From: Thermoproteota archaeon
Lineage (GTDB): Archaea; Thermoproteota; Thermoprotei_A; Sulfolobales; Acidilobaceae
Assembly (NCBI GenBank): GCA_013152575.1
Contig: JAADGB010000033.1
Location: forward strand, 1-5,938
Reading direction: 5' to 3'
DNA: 5,938 nucleotides
Shown here one piece after another: positions 5,245-5,938 of this stretch (position 1 is its first letter; every line of letters starts with the position of its first letter). The notes below the pieces were generated by a model that made no database searches, had not been told where the DNA came from, and saw only the letters and a program-made list of their open reading frames with translations. The position numbers and the translations under genes are program-made.

Positions 5245-5938
5245 ATGGGCAAGAAGATCCCGCTCTATGACTTGCATTCTGAACTCGGCGCAACATTCGG
5301 AGAATTTGCAGGGTGGACGGTTCCCTTATACTACACGTCGGCAATAGAGGAGCATGTAACTGTTCGAACCAACGTAGGACTCTTCGACATCAGCCATATG
5401 GGCAGGTTAATGATCCGGGGACCCGACTCCCTCGAACTTCTCGAGAGATTGTTCACAAAGAGGCTGGAGAAGACAAAGATTGGATTCATGAGCGGTCCAA
5501 CCCTAGCACTAAACGAGTACGCCCGTGTGAAGGACGATGAAATGTTCTATAGGATCAGCGATACCGAGTGGCTAGTTGTACCTAATGCTGCTGTTGCAGA
5601 TCACATGAAGGAATACATGACTGCAAAGGCGCGTGAATACGGGCTTAACGTTGAAGTTATCGATTTGAGAAACGAGTACAGTCTTCTCGCACTTCAAGGT
5701 CCAAAAGCTGTGGAAGCCCTCGAACGTGTAGGCGGAGGAGATCTCATTCAACTGAAAGCCCTAGAGTTCTTGATGAATGTAAAGGTTGGTCCAGCAAACG
5801 TATACGTTGCTAGTCGAAGCGGGTGGACCGGAGAAGATGGATTTGAGTTCTGGATAAAGCATAGCGAGGCAGTGAAACTGGTCAAGGAACTGATTGATGC
5901 TGGTGTAAGACCGGTTGGTATAGCGTCTCGAGACTCGC
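5245..5938 (+). CDS. gcvT: GcvT, aminomethyltransferase (glycine cleavage T-protein), 3' end missing
   Basis: The T-protein takes the aminomethyl group from lipoylated H-protein, releases ammonia and passes the one-carbon unit to a tetrahydrofolate-type carrier (possibly a modified pterin in archaea). The 231 codons present match the GcvT N-terminal and middle domains. These include PLYDLHSELGATFGEFAGW (6-24), VPLYYTSAIEEH (26-37), GLFDISHMGRLMIRG (45-59), VKDDEMFYRI (95-104) with Asp98 at the position of the catalytic aspartate, LLALQGPKAVEAL (147-159), SRSGWTGEDGFEFW (190-203), and RPVGIASRDS (222-231). Family members run to about 360-400 aa, so roughly a third is cut off by the window edge, not by mutation. 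The ATG at 5245 has GGTG at the right distance; in-frame GTG codons at 5227 and 5236 would add six or three residues. The GWTGEDGFE motif has Trp where Tyr is usual, a mild change. The identification is firm. Confidence 0.96.
   Translation, partial: MGKKIPLYDLHSELGATFGEFAGWTVPLYYTSAIEEHVTVRTNVGLFDISHMGRLMIRGPDSLELLERLFTKRLEKTKIGFMSGPTLALNEYARVKDDEMFYRISDTEWLVVPNAAVADHMKEYMTAKAREYGLNVEVIDLRNEYSLLALQGPKAVEALERVGGGDLIQLKALEFLMNVKVGPANVYVASRSGWTGEDGFEFWIKHSEAVKLVKELIDAGVRPVGIASRDS

Noticed and set aside
5313..5540. 75-codon open frame on the plus strand
   Set aside because: It is out of frame with gcvT, which covers the whole stretch with a clear aminomethyltransferase sequence, and its translation is low-complexity and Arg/Asn-rich.

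Overview
The window looks like chromosome of a hyperthermophilic archaeon of the Thermoproteota (crenarchaeal type, most like Desulfurococcales). The basis is SufB/SufC/GcvT proteins of archaeal character, GGTG-type Shine-Dalgarno sites matching a crenarchaeal 16S 3' end, TATA-like promoter boxes, frequent TTG/GTG starts, heavy use of AGG/AGA and ATA codons, and very tight gene packing. The genus assignment is inference only.

Layout. At the left, a plus-strand gene (43-657) encodes an HD-domain phosphohydrolase of the YpgQ/YedJ type. Its 3' end overlaps by 14 bp the convergent end of a three-gene minus-strand operon, transcribed right to left as sufC (3996-3244), sufB (3231-1798) and a sufD-like gene (1786-644), with 11-12 bp gaps. 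These encode the SufBCD iron-sulfur cluster scaffold: the SufC ATPase drives a SufB-SufD heterodimer on which the cluster is built. No cysteine desulfurase (SufS/IscS), SufE or SufU gene lies in the window. A gap of about 130 bp (3997-4129) carries divergent promoters, one for suf and one for two tandem plus-strand genes, both starting with TTG. The first (4130-4651) resembles the archaeal DUF2299 family and has a CPDC motif. The second (4662-5153) is an unrecognised soluble protein. At the right end, after 91 bp with its own candidate TATA box, is the 5' part of gcvT (5245 to the window end), the aminomethyltransferase (T-protein) of the glycine cleavage system, cut off by the window edge.

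How the genes fit together. The suf operon supplies Fe-S clusters. The glycine cleavage system depends on lipoylated H-protein, and lipoate synthase is an Fe-S enzyme, so a suf/gcv neighbourhood is plausible, but nothing in the sequence shows a direct link. The HD protein may be a nucleotide housekeeping enzyme. I found no mobile element, CRISPR array, RNA gene or long repeat. This is mostly an ordinary, compact core-genome region; the least understood part is the two-gene unit at 4130-5153.
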